NCBI GenBank assembly: GCA_030704615.1
Contig: CM060731.1
Coordinates: 59,934,756-59,998,755 of the forward strand
DNA length: 64,000 nt
Direction of reading: 5' to 3'
Origin: Takakia lepidozioides
Lineage: Eukaryota; Streptophyta; Takakiopsida; Takakiales; Takakiaceae
Shown here: in pieces, positions 1 through 11,731 of the stretch
How the letters are laid out: the number at the start of each line of letters is the position of its first letter
Position numbering within the stretch: position 1 is the first letter of the stretch
Notes under the pieces: model-generated
The model's input: the letters and a program-made list of their open reading frames with translations, nothing else
The model's database searches: none
What the model was told of the DNA's origin: nothing
Translations under genes and position numbers: made by a program

Positions 1-104
1 ATTGTCAAAGCAAACACTAGCAGGGAAAACAGGGTGAAATATGTTGAAGAAGGTACCTTCATCATTTTCTCCATCATTTGCTTTCAGGTGTCCAAAGCCC
101 CATC

Positions 105-283
105 CCGCGCTCCTGCTCTGCACACCTTTCAAGCATTGCATTCCACGACACCACATCTAGTTCAGCCATAGTGTTGAACACTCCCTTGGCATCCTCAATG
201 CTCCCACATTTAGCATACATGGCCACCAGAGCCATGTTCAGGATGACATCTGGTACAATTGCAGATTTGATGATGTCACCAGG
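105..283 (-). pseudogene. PPR protein fragment
   Basis: Read on the minus strand this segment gives about 60 residues of PPR sequence, including the diagnostic stretches [15 protein letters not shown] and DVVSWNAML, with no in-frame stop. That is only about one and a half to two PPR motifs; both ends run into unrelated sequence with no further repeats, so it is a detached relic rather than a gene. PPR proteins bind organellar RNA, but this piece cannot act alone. It most resembles the repeats of the PPR gene at 26-28 kb on the same strand, so it may derive from that subfamily (inference). Confidence 0.75.
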
Positions 284-689
284 GAGTAGTTAGGTAATGT
301 CGGATTGGTCAGTGAGAACCACCACGGTGCAGCTGAGTGGGCAGAGATTGCCAATATTCGTGGTCAAACATGTTTGACCTGTGTTGCGCAGAGTCCGAAG
401 CCATGCAGTCGCATATACGCCTTCTCCAGACCTGCATTATGACTTCAAAAGCATTTTACGACTGCAAATGGCATTTCTGCCACAAATCTGTCATGACTGC
501 GCACCCATGGGAGTCATAAAAGCCGCAATCTGTTGTAGTGACAGCCAACATCGCATTCCTCACAATATAGTTCTCTTAAATTTAAAACAAGAAATCGTGA
601 AACACTATACGTAATCTGATAGAGGCTTATTGACAAACTATTTCATTGTAAATCTAGAAAATAACCAACGAACAATGTTCTTCTTACTG

Positions 690-1000
690 TGAAGACATTT
701 CTGTCACTTAGCTCCATGGTCCATCTCCTTCACCAGAGCATAGTAAGTAATCTCCAGCCGATGCATCCCCGCTGGTTATTCTTTGAGCAAGTCCTTCCAC
801 ATACAACTTATTTTTCCCACCTTAGGCTCTCTAATCGGAACTGGATTGTCTTTTATTTTCTGGAGAGGATGTCAATCACTCTTCTGATTTCATCCGCTCT
901 TCCAATTACTCGATCCTACTTCCTTGCCTCCTCCTCCCATATCGAACTAGAGCCTCAAACCTTGCATCTCTTGTCTTCATAGCTTCAAGATTTTTCTCAA
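690..1000 (-). pseudogene. HSP101/ClpB first nucleotide-binding domain fragment
   Basis: On the minus strand three frames together reproduce the entry to the first AAA+ domain of ClpB/HSP101: VIGRADEIRRVIDILSRK, then a decayed Walker A region (NPV.IREPKVGK in place of NPVLIGEPGVGKT), then VEGLAQRITSGD. The frames are broken by at least two frameshifts and stops. ClpB/HSP101 is a hexameric disaggregase that extracts proteins from heat-induced aggregates. The piece lies downstream (in minus-strand sense) of the C-terminal HSP101 half at 11.7-13.7 kb, so it is not colinear with it and must be a separate relic. Assignment rests on recognising the family motifs. Confidence 0.55.
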
Positions 1001-1313
1001 GAATAAAGACCAAAAACTGAAACACTCTCAATGAGACACACATTTCCCCTTCCACATCCAATTCCCAATTCCCAAAATATCCCTTAGGCGCAATACTCAA
1101 TTGATTTTTGGCCGAGAGATCCTAATTTCACTATAAGATCTTTGGCTAGATGTTTGCGACAATTGGAGAAACCAACATGTTGTGAATCAAGAAGAATTTT
1201 TTACCACCCAATGGAAGGTGATTTCTTTGAAATCCTAATGAGAAAAAAATCCACATGTTTGGATGTTTTGAAGTATTGTTCTGAAGAGGATAGAAGAAGA
1301 CCGGTGCATTGCC

Positions 1314-1682
1314 ATGAAGATTGTATCTAAAATGGACAATTGTGTCAAAGACAACAAGAATAGGTGGATGTTGGCGTTACTATCGTTGCTCACCACGAAA
1401 TGGGTGTTTGAAGGAATTCAACTTGGTTTCCTCATGGTTGGTCATAAGTATGAGGATATTGATGTTTACTTTAGTTACCTTTCGAAGAAATTGAAGTAGA
1501 ACAACACATGTGTCTTTTTTGATCTCATGAAAATTTTCATGGTATCTCAGGAGCTGCAGTTTATTTCGCAAATCACTCAAGAAGTTCCAGACTTCAAATA
1601 TTTTGTTGATGGCTTTATTTTGGACGGAAACGATGCGTTAGTAATGGATATTTTTTGGTTTTTTGTTGATTCGGAGCAATGA
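1314..1682 (+). pseudogene. DUF7869-type transposon-associated protein fragment
   Basis: A single frame reads MDNCVKDNKNRWMLALLSLL, then FLMVGHKYEDIDVYFSYLSKKLK, a TAG stop at 1497-1499, and continues in the same frame to a TGA at 1680-1682 through VPDFKYFVDGFILDGNDALV. The pattern DN..K.NKN...L.LLS, VGH..EDID and FS.LS is that of the DUF7869 domain, found in repetitive, probably transposon-borne proteins of plants and other eukaryotes. Function is unknown. The N-terminal part is missing or out of frame at 1142-1330, and a further acidic stretch of possible C-terminus is at about 2440-2610. The family name is from memory of the motif and less certain than the motif itself. Confidence 0.5.
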
Positions 1683-1699
1683 CTTGTAATGCAATAGAA

Positions 1700-4590
1700 A
1701 AAATCTGTAACAGATTTGTATTAGCTTCCAAAAAATAGCAATGTCAAAATGAGGAAAACAAGAGTTGATGGTTCTTCTATGCTTCCGATTGGAGGCCGAA
1801 ATCAGTATATAAGAGACCTATTTGGGAAAATGATGAGGATTCATCGGAGAAACGGTCTTGCATCAAGTCTGATAACCACAATGTCATTAATTGAAATGTA
1901 AAACCACAATAAAATTGCAGAGCATATATCATGTTTGAAAATCTTTCCAATGGCCGAATCTACATGAAGAATGTACCTAACTAAGAAAGTCTAATGCTCC
2001 TTCAAAATGTGTAGTATTGATGGCAATGTGCCATGACACATATTTCACCAAACAAATTATATACATCAAGAATAGTTCTTCCGGTGGTGGTGTACACAAT
2101 GCTGAAGTTCCTGGCCCCCTGGACGGGCAGATCGAGATTGTTGTACACAGTGTTGTGTTGCGAGGCCTATCCCTGATGCAAACAACATAAAACATTTTCG
2201 AAAATTGTTTTCAATACACACTCAAGATTACAACTCAAAATCAAATTTAGTTGATGCTCACCTTGACCTTGGGCAGTCTTGCTGCAAGATTCTTCACCTC
2301 TAAAGCCAAACTCTTGACATCGAGGAGGATAAAACATCGGTCTTGGTGATGATGGTGCGATTGGTTTCTCCTTGCACCTCTACCACGGTCTTGAGAACCT
2401 CCACATCGATGTGGATCACAGACTCTTGAAGAACTTAACTTTCCGTTGAAGGAGCCAAATGACAAACGTTTTGAGGAATTTTGGTCCCAAACAAAATGGA
2501 CCGAACACCACATGAGAGACTATATTCATATGCAATCTGAAGATACATTGTCTGAAGATGAAGATGATATTCTAGAGCCGTATTGTGGCCCGAGGTGTAC
2601 AATCAATTGAATTATGCCAGAATGTCTGTCAAAAGGGAAATTACGTGGTAGGTATGAAATAATTATAATGTACAATCATTGCAGTTCAGCAAGAGCCCTG
2701 TAAGAGAATCACAATGCTACGATAGTCTGTTGGGGTTGTTGACTCGAACATTTTATACCACTGGATAGGAGATTGCACACGCTCTTCAGGGCGTGCGAGC
2801 CCACATCGACATGGAGCTGGCAGTGACGATCTCTGCAGTGGAGCAAACTGAGGCCAATTACCAAGAATTGAAACAAAATCACTCTGTTTTGGAAGCAGAT
2901 TTCAAAAACATGGCCTCATGCTACTTGCGTAGTATAGCCTCACAAGTTCTCTTGTTTTGTACTAAAGAGCAACCTAAGGTCTCTAGGTCTCTGGATCGTT
3001 TTACCTGTCTGTATGAAACTTGCAAATCTTACTTGACCAAAGGTACCATTAAATCCATTCAAGGACATTGAGAAGGGATTCTTTATCCTTGTTCTTTGGA
3101 TGAGAATGACAATATCAGATTTGTACGAGATAGAGGAAATCCCAATTAGAAGAAGTGGCATCTCCTCATAAACTTGGCTGGCTCTAACCAATGCTGCAGC
3201 CACAACTCCATTAACGTCCATCGTATCAACGACCTGTTATCAAAACAAGAGATATCAATTAATACACAGGTTCGCAACAAGACATTGCAAAGGCTACCAA
3301 GAGAAGCACCAATCTTCTTAAAACGAAGCAAACCCTTGCTCACTTTTCATCTTACTGTGTTACAAGCCTGATGGTGGCCCCATGTCCTGAAATCGTTTAT
3401 CAGAGCGGATCCTACGGCCCCAACTTCACCCTGATTCACACGCCAAAAACCTCAAAACATAGCAATGTATCTTACCTCCAGAGGGGACGACACGATGACG
3501 ATAGAAAACATAAACACAATCCAGCACCAATACCTCCAAGCCCTACGTAAGGGGAAATATGGAGACGGAAGAAATGAGATAATCCAACAGATGCAGATAG
3601 ATACAAAGACCGTTGGTCCAAAAATTGGAAGTTCAACCGGATGGATCTCGCTCAATGGATGGATGTTGACAGTGTGCCACTGTAGTCTAGACAATATAAA
3701 CAAAGAAACAAACGACAAAAGAAAGGACAAAAAAGATAAGTGCTCAAGATGCGGACAATGCTAAGCCAAATTTGAAAATATCAAGTCTTCAAGATAATGG
3801 TCACTAGTTTGGTGGTTTTCACGTCACCAAAAAGTTGACAAGTTTGCAAATCCATTGCTTGCAAGGACTTAGGGTCAACTGAAAGCAAATTGGTCTTGGT
3901 ATTTGTCCTAGTTTTGAGAGCAACTGCATGAGGCTGTGGATGAGCCAAGCTTTCTTCCGGACTCTCCAAATAGGCATAGCTTGGATTCTAGCTAAGATAG
4001 ATATTATCAGGAGTGGTCTTTGATAGTTTTCAAGCCTAATTAGTTAGAATTCTGCTATAGTGCCTCGACAATGTGCGAGCGCATACAACAGATCATATGG
4101 TATTTCAAAACATGGCCCGGGTGGTTTATCATCTGTGTCAAGTCGATACACACAAAGAACTTGCAGCCTTTTCCTATACTCGCTCGGCCAACCAACGTCT
4201 TTCTCAAGTGGTACTTCAATTGAATTTAAAGGGTACGATGTAGATCCATGTACTCATCGATCTTGTCAAATCCAGTCTCTCGCGCAAGATGCATTGAGTG
4301 GGAATCTAGTGTATCATCTATAAATGCTCAAATAAACTGAGGTCAAATACTATTTACACAAATTATGGATCATTTTTAATAAATTTTGTTACAGGTTGCG
4401 ATATTTATCTATTTGTCCCACGCTCTCTCTTGTACCAATCTAAGTCGAAACCATGGATACATTGTTTGGATATTTTAAACTCGAATTTTTTTATTTGTGA
4501 GTCATTGCAGATACAAGTTTACTTATCATAACTACTAAAATATTATCCTAAAACCTCTCATCCAAGTTTTAAGGACTCTATAAAAATTTA
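1700..4590. other. Unassigned region with decayed coding scraps
   Basis: No gene could be established here. Short open stretches exist: an acidic plus-strand frame at about 2440-2610, a coiled-coil-like plus-strand frame at 2790-2940 rich in E, Q and L, a minus-strand frame at about 3100-3220 (DVNGVVAAALVRASQVYEE), and a minus-strand frame without a start at about 4040-4310. None has family motifs that I recognise and none shows convincing paired splice sites. Confidence 0.4.
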
Positions 4591-4599
4591 TTGGGATGT

Positions 4600-6370
4600 T
4601 TGAAATTGTTTTGATGTTTTATAGGTCCACCTCCTAAACACTTTTGAGACCAAGTTAGTAAACCCTATACCCCCACAAACCTATTCCTAATCAACGTTTA
4701 TTCAGCTCATTCAAATTTTCTTTTTCCCAAGCTTTTGGGTAAGATAGCGTGGTTGAGATGTTTAATTGAAACTTGATTTTATAGTTAGACAGAAGTCTTG
4801 TAGATTTGTTGCTTGAGACCGTAAATCAAACCTCTTTGTCATGAACTTTGAAGCTCATTCATGTAATTTTTTTTCGAAACTTTGGGTTAGGACAAAGAGG
4901 TTGGGATACTCAGAAATTGAAAGATTTTATAGGTTTTAATTACTATTGTAAATGTGTTTGTTATTGAATCTACTAAATTTGCTTACCTTAAACCCTAATA
5001 CACCCTCAAATTATTTTCCGAATGTTTAAATTCATTATTATTATTCTTTTCCAAGCTTTAGGATAAGATAGACTGGTTTGGATTTTGAATGGCATTTTTG
5101 TAGGTCCTAAACACTCTTTCTCTATTTCTTTCTTATCGATACTTTAACTTAGCCTAAATCTTGTACCCCAAAAATATCCTTGCAATCACGGAAGCTCAAT
5201 GTTCAAAAATCTAATGTTTGAAGCTCATAATTGTTTTCTCCCAAGCTTTAGAATATGATATACTGGTTTGGATTTTTAAAATATGACATTTTTGTAGGTC
5301 CTAAACTCTCTTCATATTTGTTTCTTATCGATATTTTAACTTAGCCGAGACCCTATACCCCAAAAATGTCTTTGTAATGTTTTGAAGTGAGTCATTCAAA
5401 AATATTTTTCCAACGTTTGAAGCTCATTAATTTTTTTTCCTAGAATAGAGTGGTTTGGTTTTTTAAATGACATTTTTGTAGGTCCTAAACTCTCTTCCAT
5501 ATTTGTTTCTTATCTATTATACTTTAACTTAGCATGAACTCTATAACAGTGTTGGTTTGATATCAGGTATTTTACATACCAAACTGGACCTGGTACCAAC
5601 CCAATGACAAAACTTTCATACTAGTCTGGTCTATATAATGGTGGATGTATTTTTTTTTCCAGATACTGGTATGAGTATGAGTATCATGATCACAATACCA
5701 GCTGGTATGGGATGTCAACTTTGGTATTATTCAAAAGCCATTTGACTTACAAGTTTATCAAATATCAAGTGAAAACAAATACAATAATCATAAAGTAAAT
5801 ATAAATAAGTACATGTATGTCCACATAAACTAGTATAATACACATACCAGAGTAAATGAGGAAGACAGAGGGGTATTGGTATTGTCACTGGTATGAGATA
5901 TAGATACCAGCCTGGTTTGGTATATAACTTGGTATTGTAGAACTTAAGACCAGGCTGGTCTGGTCCATGATACGAGGGTTGATACTTGGGTCTGATACCC
6001 ATACCAGACCAACACTCCTCTATACACCAAAAACATCTTTGTAATGTTTGAAGCTCATTCAAAAATCTTTGCGGATGTTTGAAGCTCATTAAATTTTCTT
6101 TTCTGGCATGCTTTAGGATAAGATAAAGTGGTTTGGATTTTTAAATGACATTTTTTTAGGTCCTAAACTCTCTTTCATGTTTCTTATCGATATTACTGTA
6201 ACTTAGCCTAAACCCTACACCCCAAAAATATCATTGTAATGTTTGAATCTCATTCAAAATTTTATTTTGCAACTTTGGGAGTCATATAGTACTAGAGTAG
6301 ACTGTAGTTGGGATATTTAATTGAAAGTTTGTATAGTATAGTAATAGGTTGTAAACACTCTCCCATTTTT
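4600..6370. repeat. Diverged tandem repeat array, unit about 180-200 bp
   Basis: Units share an ordered set of landmarks: a Cs-and-Ts stretch ending in AAGCTTTAGGATAAGATA, then TGGTTTGGATTTT, TTTTTGTAGGTCCTAAAC, TTCTTATCGATA, TTTAACTTAGCC, ACCCTATACCCCAAAAAT and GTTTGAAGCTCATT. Recognisable copies start near 4730, 5050, 5240, 5440, 6100 and 6250, with older ones upstream. The copies are AT-rich, differ by many substitutions and indels, and hold no gene. The array is interrupted at 5546 by an inserted element. It looks like an old satellite-like array or the internal repeats of a dead transposon. Confidence 0.75.
5547..6017. mobile_element. hAT-like MITE inside the tandem array
   Basis: The 471-bp segment begins CAGTGTTGGTTTGATATC and ends with the near inverted complement of it (..CCAGACCAACACTC), giving terminal inverted repeats of about 20 bp with some mismatches. 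It is flanked by CTCTATA at 5539-5545 and again at 6018-6024; extended to eight bases the copies read CTCTATAA and CTCTATAC. The flanks join to rebuild a normal unit of the surrounding array. CAGTG..GG termini with an 8-bp duplication are typical of hAT elements. The interior is full of TACCAG/CTGGTA motifs in both orientations and has no transposase, so it would depend on enzyme supplied elsewhere. Confidence 0.75.
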
Positions 6371-8060
6371 TTTGTTCCATACTTAACTAAGGTTGATTCG
6401 GATTTTCATGTGAGTAATTTTCATGTGCCATTTCGATTTTGAATACCTTTCAAATCGCCTTCAACTGCATTCATGTTTCAGTATTCATGAATTTGTGTCC
6501 ATCACTACTATTTTGCAGGAGTCCATTGGGTTTCAGACCGACATTCTTTTTTTTGCGAAACGATCTATTTTTCCAAAGTCCTCTGCATTCTTAGAACTTA
6601 GCTACATGTCTACACTGAGACATTTGCAAAACATATCTATGCAAGAGACACCTAAGGCCCTTAACCCCTAAAGGACTAACCCCAATTTTTGGGTCCACCC
6701 CCAAACATTTGACCCTTCCCCACTAAATAATTTATATCTTGAGATTTCCTCAGGCCCTGTAAAACTGACCGTTGTAATATGTTCCTACCTACTCCAGCTA
6801 TGACCACAAAACGTCTGGTCCAAATCGAACCGCCGGATTGCAAGATTATAATGTTGAAAGTTGGGCCAAAAACAAATTTCCTATTTATAATGGGGTAAAA
6901 AACACAGTTTTTCTTATGAAGTTTCCCAGCTGTGAATTGTTTTGACATGACACAAACCATAATCTTGTACCCTGCCAGGTAAGACACCTGCCCTGAAAAT
7001 TTCAGCTTTTTCTGACATGTTCTCATGTGGGCTGCTTTGTATGGCCAATTTGGGGGGTCAAATTTCCCAATTTCAAAAGGGCAAGCACAAAAACGTATTA
7101 GAAAATTCGGTGAAAAGATCTGAACCGTTGAATTGTCAATCGCTCCGGTCAGACTGTAGTGGGCAGGTTTGTGTAAGCACAACAAAACTTTCGCGCCTTT
7201 GCCTTAATCTGGCTGGTCTTCTGGTGTGCTATTTGGGGTGAATGACATCTACAAATTGCTTGGCTTATGATTTGTTGTCATGTCCTTCGTGACCAGAAAT
7301 CCATGCTGGGTAAACGCCAGGTCTTTTGCTTGCAAAGCAAGGGTTGGGTTCATTTGCAAGTTTTCCAAAAAACAAAAAAAAACAAAAAAAAAATATTTTT
7401 ATTATTTTTTGTTTTTTCCCCTCTGAATGTGCCAGATGAAGGTGGCGTTGATGCCAGCTTTATCTGGCTGGTCTGGGCCGGAATATTTAAGCTTCCGCAC
7501 TTATTTAAACTCAACAACACATGGATCTCTGCGCACCTGTTGTTGCAGTCATCCATGGTTCACTCATCTGGACAATTTTTCATCCGACACTCATCCAACA
7601 TTCATCCAATGTTCATCCATTCCCTTTTACGTTCATCATAGATACATTCATTCGACAGTTTTTCATCGTACATTCGTGCTACATTGTCGTCATGGAGTCT
7701 GTCTGTCATCGGTCCGATGGAGAGAAGATTGCGCCGTTGCAGTGGAGTTTGTGTCCACCGCAATAGGCCCACTTGTTCCCTCGCTTTTAGGGTCCGCATC
7801 AATAATCTGCTCACGCTTACAATCTGCTCACGCTTGGAGGAATCTGCTCACGGATAAGAGAATTTGCTCACGGGTTCTCCTCACGTCTTTGCTACCCTCA
7901 ATCCCTGAGAGGGGCTCTGGGTGCGAATCGTCTCCAATCAGGAATACCTCTCATCATCCAGTCAATCCCGGATACTTGGAAACTAATACTCAAAGATGGC
8001 CCGGACCCTCATAGACCACATCAATGGATTCTTCCACAAAGTCCATCTTTACAAGTCATC
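6370..8060. other. Unassigned region with simple repeats
   Basis: A minus-strand frame of 169 codons (6676-7185) and several plus-strand frames exist but show no family motif, and they look like chance openings in repeat DNA. Simple-sequence features are visible: an A/C-rich run facing a T-rich run at 7366-7420, several ATTCATCC-like copies at about 7570-7625, and four copies of a 12-base unit (TCTGCTCACG core) at about 7803-7873. No gene supported. Confidence 0.4.
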
Positions 8061-9632
8061 TATGTTTCTGAAGTCTCTCTATCTATGATCTCTGGTTACA
8101 GATTTCAGGCTCATGAACTTTTTGGCAACCTCTCCCTTACTAGCTCAGACATCATGTCAATTCCAAATCAGGAAGCCATCCTTGCTAGAATCTGCCACTG
8201 GTCTTCACCGGAAAAAAACTTTAATTCTTCTGTCCCAGGGGGCATTCCCCTGTTTATATGGCTCAGGAAAGAATCATTCACTCTGGTTGGAAACTCGGGC
8301 ATCGCATCCTTGCAATTAGACCCTGCCGACTGGCAGTGGACAATCAATGGCGAGATTCATCCTCTCTTCTCATACTCAGCTCGGCAGGATTACAAAGCAT
8401 TACTTCGAACCAGACCTCTCACCACAAAATGGGAGGGCAGATGGAATCATGAGAGATTCAGCGAGGAAAATTGGAAGGGAATCTGGTCAGTAGTATGGGA
8501 GAAGAAAAAACCTGCCAAGATAAGTGCCTTTATGTGGCAGATAGCCAACAGAGTCCTCAAGGTGTGCCAACACATTAATTTAAACTTCAATGCTGCTACC
8601 CTTTGTGGATGCTGTCCAGACCAAACAGTAGAAACCCAGGAGCATTGTCTCCTCTAATGCTTAGCACCGAAGATCATTTGGCCCTTGGTCCAAACATTCT
8701 ACAGAAACTGGGAGCCCTTCAACCTTGGTTCCGTGAAAATCCTCCTCAACTACAGTCAAACAAGGAAAACAAGAGCTCAGGACTGCCCGGTTTTTGAAGT
8801 GCTAAGATACTCAGTTCTCTGGAACATATGGAAGGGACGATGTGCATGGATCTACAACAAGGAAAATACATCCGCAACTGCTATTTTGACTCTTGTCTTC
8901 TTTGATCTCAAAGTAGCAGCTAAAAAAGAGTGGGCTTCCTTGTGTGCAGAGGCTGCCAGGAAACCTGAGCGCCAACCTGCACTACTCCATGTCTTCCAGA
9001 CAACTTGGGCCCACCTCGGAATCATTTGCTCCTTATGATCTCTCCTATATTTGGACAGAGGGCATCCCCTCATACTGGGAAGGACACAGATGACTGCTCT
9101 TCAGCATCCCCAGAATTTGAAAGATCGGAGATCAACTGGAAGCATGTCAAGTCCTCCTCAGCAGCGCGCTTCCACTTCCACTGTTAGAATTATTATTTCT
9201 CTACTCTAATCCCATCCCCCAGTTTGGCCCACTCTCGCCTCTCTCTGTCCTGCTTGCTCCTTCTTCACCATCCCCCTTCGCTATCACCCCGTTCCGTCGA
9301 ACCCCCAATCCTACCTTTGCCAAGCATTCTTAGGGCTAGAGTCCTCTTCTAACCCTCTTCCCTCCCACTTGCTAAATTACACTCTTATCACCTTAATGCT
9401 ACACTCCACCCGCATGGATATTCAGCCGGGTCTCTCCACACTTGGAGTTTCTAGTGATTTAATCACGTCTTATGGTGTCTTCTAGTTATAGTTACTAGCT
9501 CTTCGTTATCTGGCACAGCCTCCTGTGTGACATGCCTTATGGCAGCCTTTGACAACCGAGGGTTTTAATTTTTTCAATAATTATAAATAAAGTTCGAGCA
9601 GGGCCTCAGACCCTTTCAAAAAAAAAAAAAAA
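8060..9632 (+). mobile_element. Plant L1 (LINE) 3' end with poly(A)
   Basis: The frame 8085-9038 encodes the C-terminus of a plant L1 ORF2. It includes the RT-associated zinc-binding domain (zf-RVT): WKGIWSVVWEKKKPAKISAFMW followed by a C-x2-C-x9-H-x4-C array (CGCC...EHC...C). One TAA at 8655-8657 interrupts the frame between the histidine and last cysteine; beyond it the same frame runs on to 9038. A 3' UTR of about 580 bp follows, with AATAAA at 9586-9591 and a 15-A tail at 9618-9632. Endonuclease and RT cores are missing, so this is a 5'-truncated, dead insertion; such truncation is normal for target-primed reverse transcription. I could not identify a target-site duplication. Confidence 0.85.
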
Positions 9633-9639
9633 CTTAGTG

Positions 9640-10140
9640 AAACGTTGATTTTGAGTCATGCAAGTTCTCAAAGATAAATTTTGATTCATTGCTTCATAAT
9701 AATAATAATATTTGATTTGATTTAAATACATAATTATACTAAGTTTTGTCTGAATTTAAGCCAAAAGTTCAAAATTAGTTTAAATCGAGTTCTAATTCGA
9801 TTGTCCAACCTAATCCCATTCAACGTTTGGGAACTTGCAATACATTGGTTCATGGTACTAATATATTTTAAGCATGGTATGGATGTTTAATTTTTAGTTG
9901 TATATTATCTTCTTGAATGTTATATATATGTCATATTGTATCCATCAGTTTATTTATAACTTGATTTATATCTACTGTTTTATGATACAAAGTATGTCAT
10001 TTGACTTACATATCGATGTTTACATGAATTGAGTTGTGCAACTTAAATGATTCAATATTCAATACCATTATTTTTTAAATCTGAATTAATTTTATTAAAA
10101 GAGGTGTCATCGCTATAGCCCTTGCTATGAGAATAGAACA
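9640..10140. other. AT-rich spacer
   Basis: A strongly AT-rich stretch with short AAT runs near 9700 and no coding, RNA or repeat structure that I can recognise. Confidence 0.5.
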
Positions 10141-10141
10141 A

Positions 10142-10212
10142 GACGGGTTGCTTAGTGGTAGAGCACCCCACCGGAAGGGGGGAGGTCCTAGGTTCAATCC
10201 CTAGCCCGACCA
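10142..10212 (+). repeat. tRNA-derived SINE head (pol III A and B boxes)
   Basis: A tRNA-like cloverleaf can be drawn: D arm GCTT..GAGC containing the A-box-like GCTTAGTGGTAGAGCA, anticodon-type hairpin CCCC..GGGG, and a perfect T arm CTAGG-TTCAATC-CCTAG carrying the B box GGTTCAATCC at 10191-10200. The acceptor stem pairs poorly and the anticodon arm is irregular, so it is more likely the 5' head of a SINE than a working tRNA gene. About 120 bp of unexplained sequence follows before the next relic; no poly(A) tail was seen. Confidence 0.55.
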
Positions 10213-10329
10213 CACGCCATGGTTTTCCATCATGGCCACATATTAAAGGTGATATTGGCTGTAGCACAAGTGGCGAAGCACATATATGTAGTCGCATGGT
10301 TTGCTCATTGACCAGCTGCTTCCGAGGCA

Positions 10330-10760
10330 AAGCTTCATATCCTTGAGTGATGTATAGGACTAGATCCTCTATGAACTTCAGCTGCTGCAAATCACACTTC
10401 TTGCAGGATTTCTCAGTGCCAAAACACTGACTTATGGACGATGGGGTGACATGTTTCTGCTTCTTACTCTTTTTGCTACCAAAAATCCCCTCAGCAGTCT
10501 TGGAAAATTCCTTATATTTCCTCACATCCTCCTCATGCTTGTTAACTTAGATGCTTCTTCATGCCGGTGATACGATGGTTAGGATTGTACCTGACTATGC
10601 CTTTCCTCGATCGAGTCGGCGACTTAGCTCGGTGGGGGTGGCAAAGAGTGCAACGCATTGTCTGAGCTTCTTTTATGTCCACATCCATGTCTGGGAGGTG
10701 TCTGGGTCACCCAAACGAAAGAAAGCCCACACTACCGAGTTCCTATGATATGGCACCCAT
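10330..10760 (-). pseudogene. BED zinc-finger hAT-like transposase fragment
   Basis: On the minus strand the order is SVVWAFFRLGDPD, a frame change, then AQTMRCTLCHPH..., GIVRYNPNHRITGMKKHL, a stop, and EEDVRKYKEFSKT...QQLKFIEDLVLYITQGY. C-x2-C followed by H-x6-H after an R/K-GI-V-R-YNP motif is the BED-type zinc finger, and the following FIEDLVLYI region resembles the start of hAT-like (DUF659) transposase-derived proteins. BED fingers bind transposon ends or host promoters. The catalytic core is absent. An acidic minus-strand stretch at about 10800-10930 may be another piece. At least two frame disruptions make this a relic. Confidence 0.5.
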
Positions 10761-10959
10761 TAAAATTTTGCATTTACCTTCAAAGCCTCAAGTCACACGT
10801 AAGCCATTCCACTTCTGCCTCCTGGGACAATATGACATCCACCATGGACAAGGCACCCTGCACTTCATCGAGGGTCGTAGTATCATCGTCATCGCCCTCG
10901 GAACTGAAACCTGCAGTGTCAGCAGCACTTGAAGCAAGGATCAAGCACTAACGACGACA

Positions 10960-11730
10960 TGGCCACCAAACAGAAGCAACAACAGTCCAAAAACTTGAAA
11001 CTCTAAGTAACACCAATATCCTAAAATGCCAGATCTGAACTCTGAGTGACAAAGGGAACACAAAGACATTGCAACAGCTAAAGAATGGAGAATGGGGGGG
11101 GATGTTTGTTCCATAGTCTGTCTTCACCTTGCATATCAGTAGAAGACATTTTTTTATTTCACTTCAACCAGACTTCAGATAATATTTGTTATACGGGAGT
11201 GTGAAGGAATGTAGGGAGTACAGGGCCTACTTATTGCAATCTCCCAATTGTTGGCTGAGGCATGAGTATTAATTTGTAATAAATCGTCTCATTTTCAGCT
11301 TCAGCAGGTTGTGAAGAAGGACCAGGCACCAACGAGGGCAGCAGTTAAAACCAGCCTGAAACGACCGGGCCATACAGCAGAATGGGGTACATTACATATA
11401 CCCTTGCAAGCTGGCTATACATATAGATCTTTTAGAGCATGTTGTTATGTGTATTTTGGAAGCAACTAACTGAATTGTCAAACTCTAGTTTGTGGCATGT
11501 CACGAAAGGAGATGCAGTGTTGCTTATGCAGACGGTGTCCACAAGCTGCAGGAGCAGGAGCAAACCACTTTAACTGCCTTCAAAAACATTTGAGGTTCTT
11601 GGCATCACCATAACGGAGGCATAAGCTCACCATGGAGGGGACTTATGGGCTCGTCGCGGGTGTCCGATGTGAGACAGCTGCAATGCAATTCTCTCTTGTA
11701 CACTTACCACCAGCTATATATCAAAAATCT
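10960..11730. other. Spacer without recognised genes
   Basis: No open frame with family motifs was found on either strand. The stretch separates the BED-finger relic from the HSP101 relic and shows no repeat structure that I can define. Confidence 0.4.
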
Positions 11731-11731
11731 T

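Noticed and set aside
4040-4310. Minus-strand open stretch reading LEKDVGWPSEYRKRLQ
   Set aside because: Looks protein-like but has no start, no family match and no splice partners that I can support.
6676-7185. Minus-strand open frame of 169 codons
   Set aside because: No domain, no conserved copy, biased composition; openness alone in repeat-rich DNA is weak evidence.
10142-10212. Functional tRNA gene
   Set aside because: A and B boxes and T arm are good, but acceptor and anticodon arms pair poorly; a SINE head is more likely.
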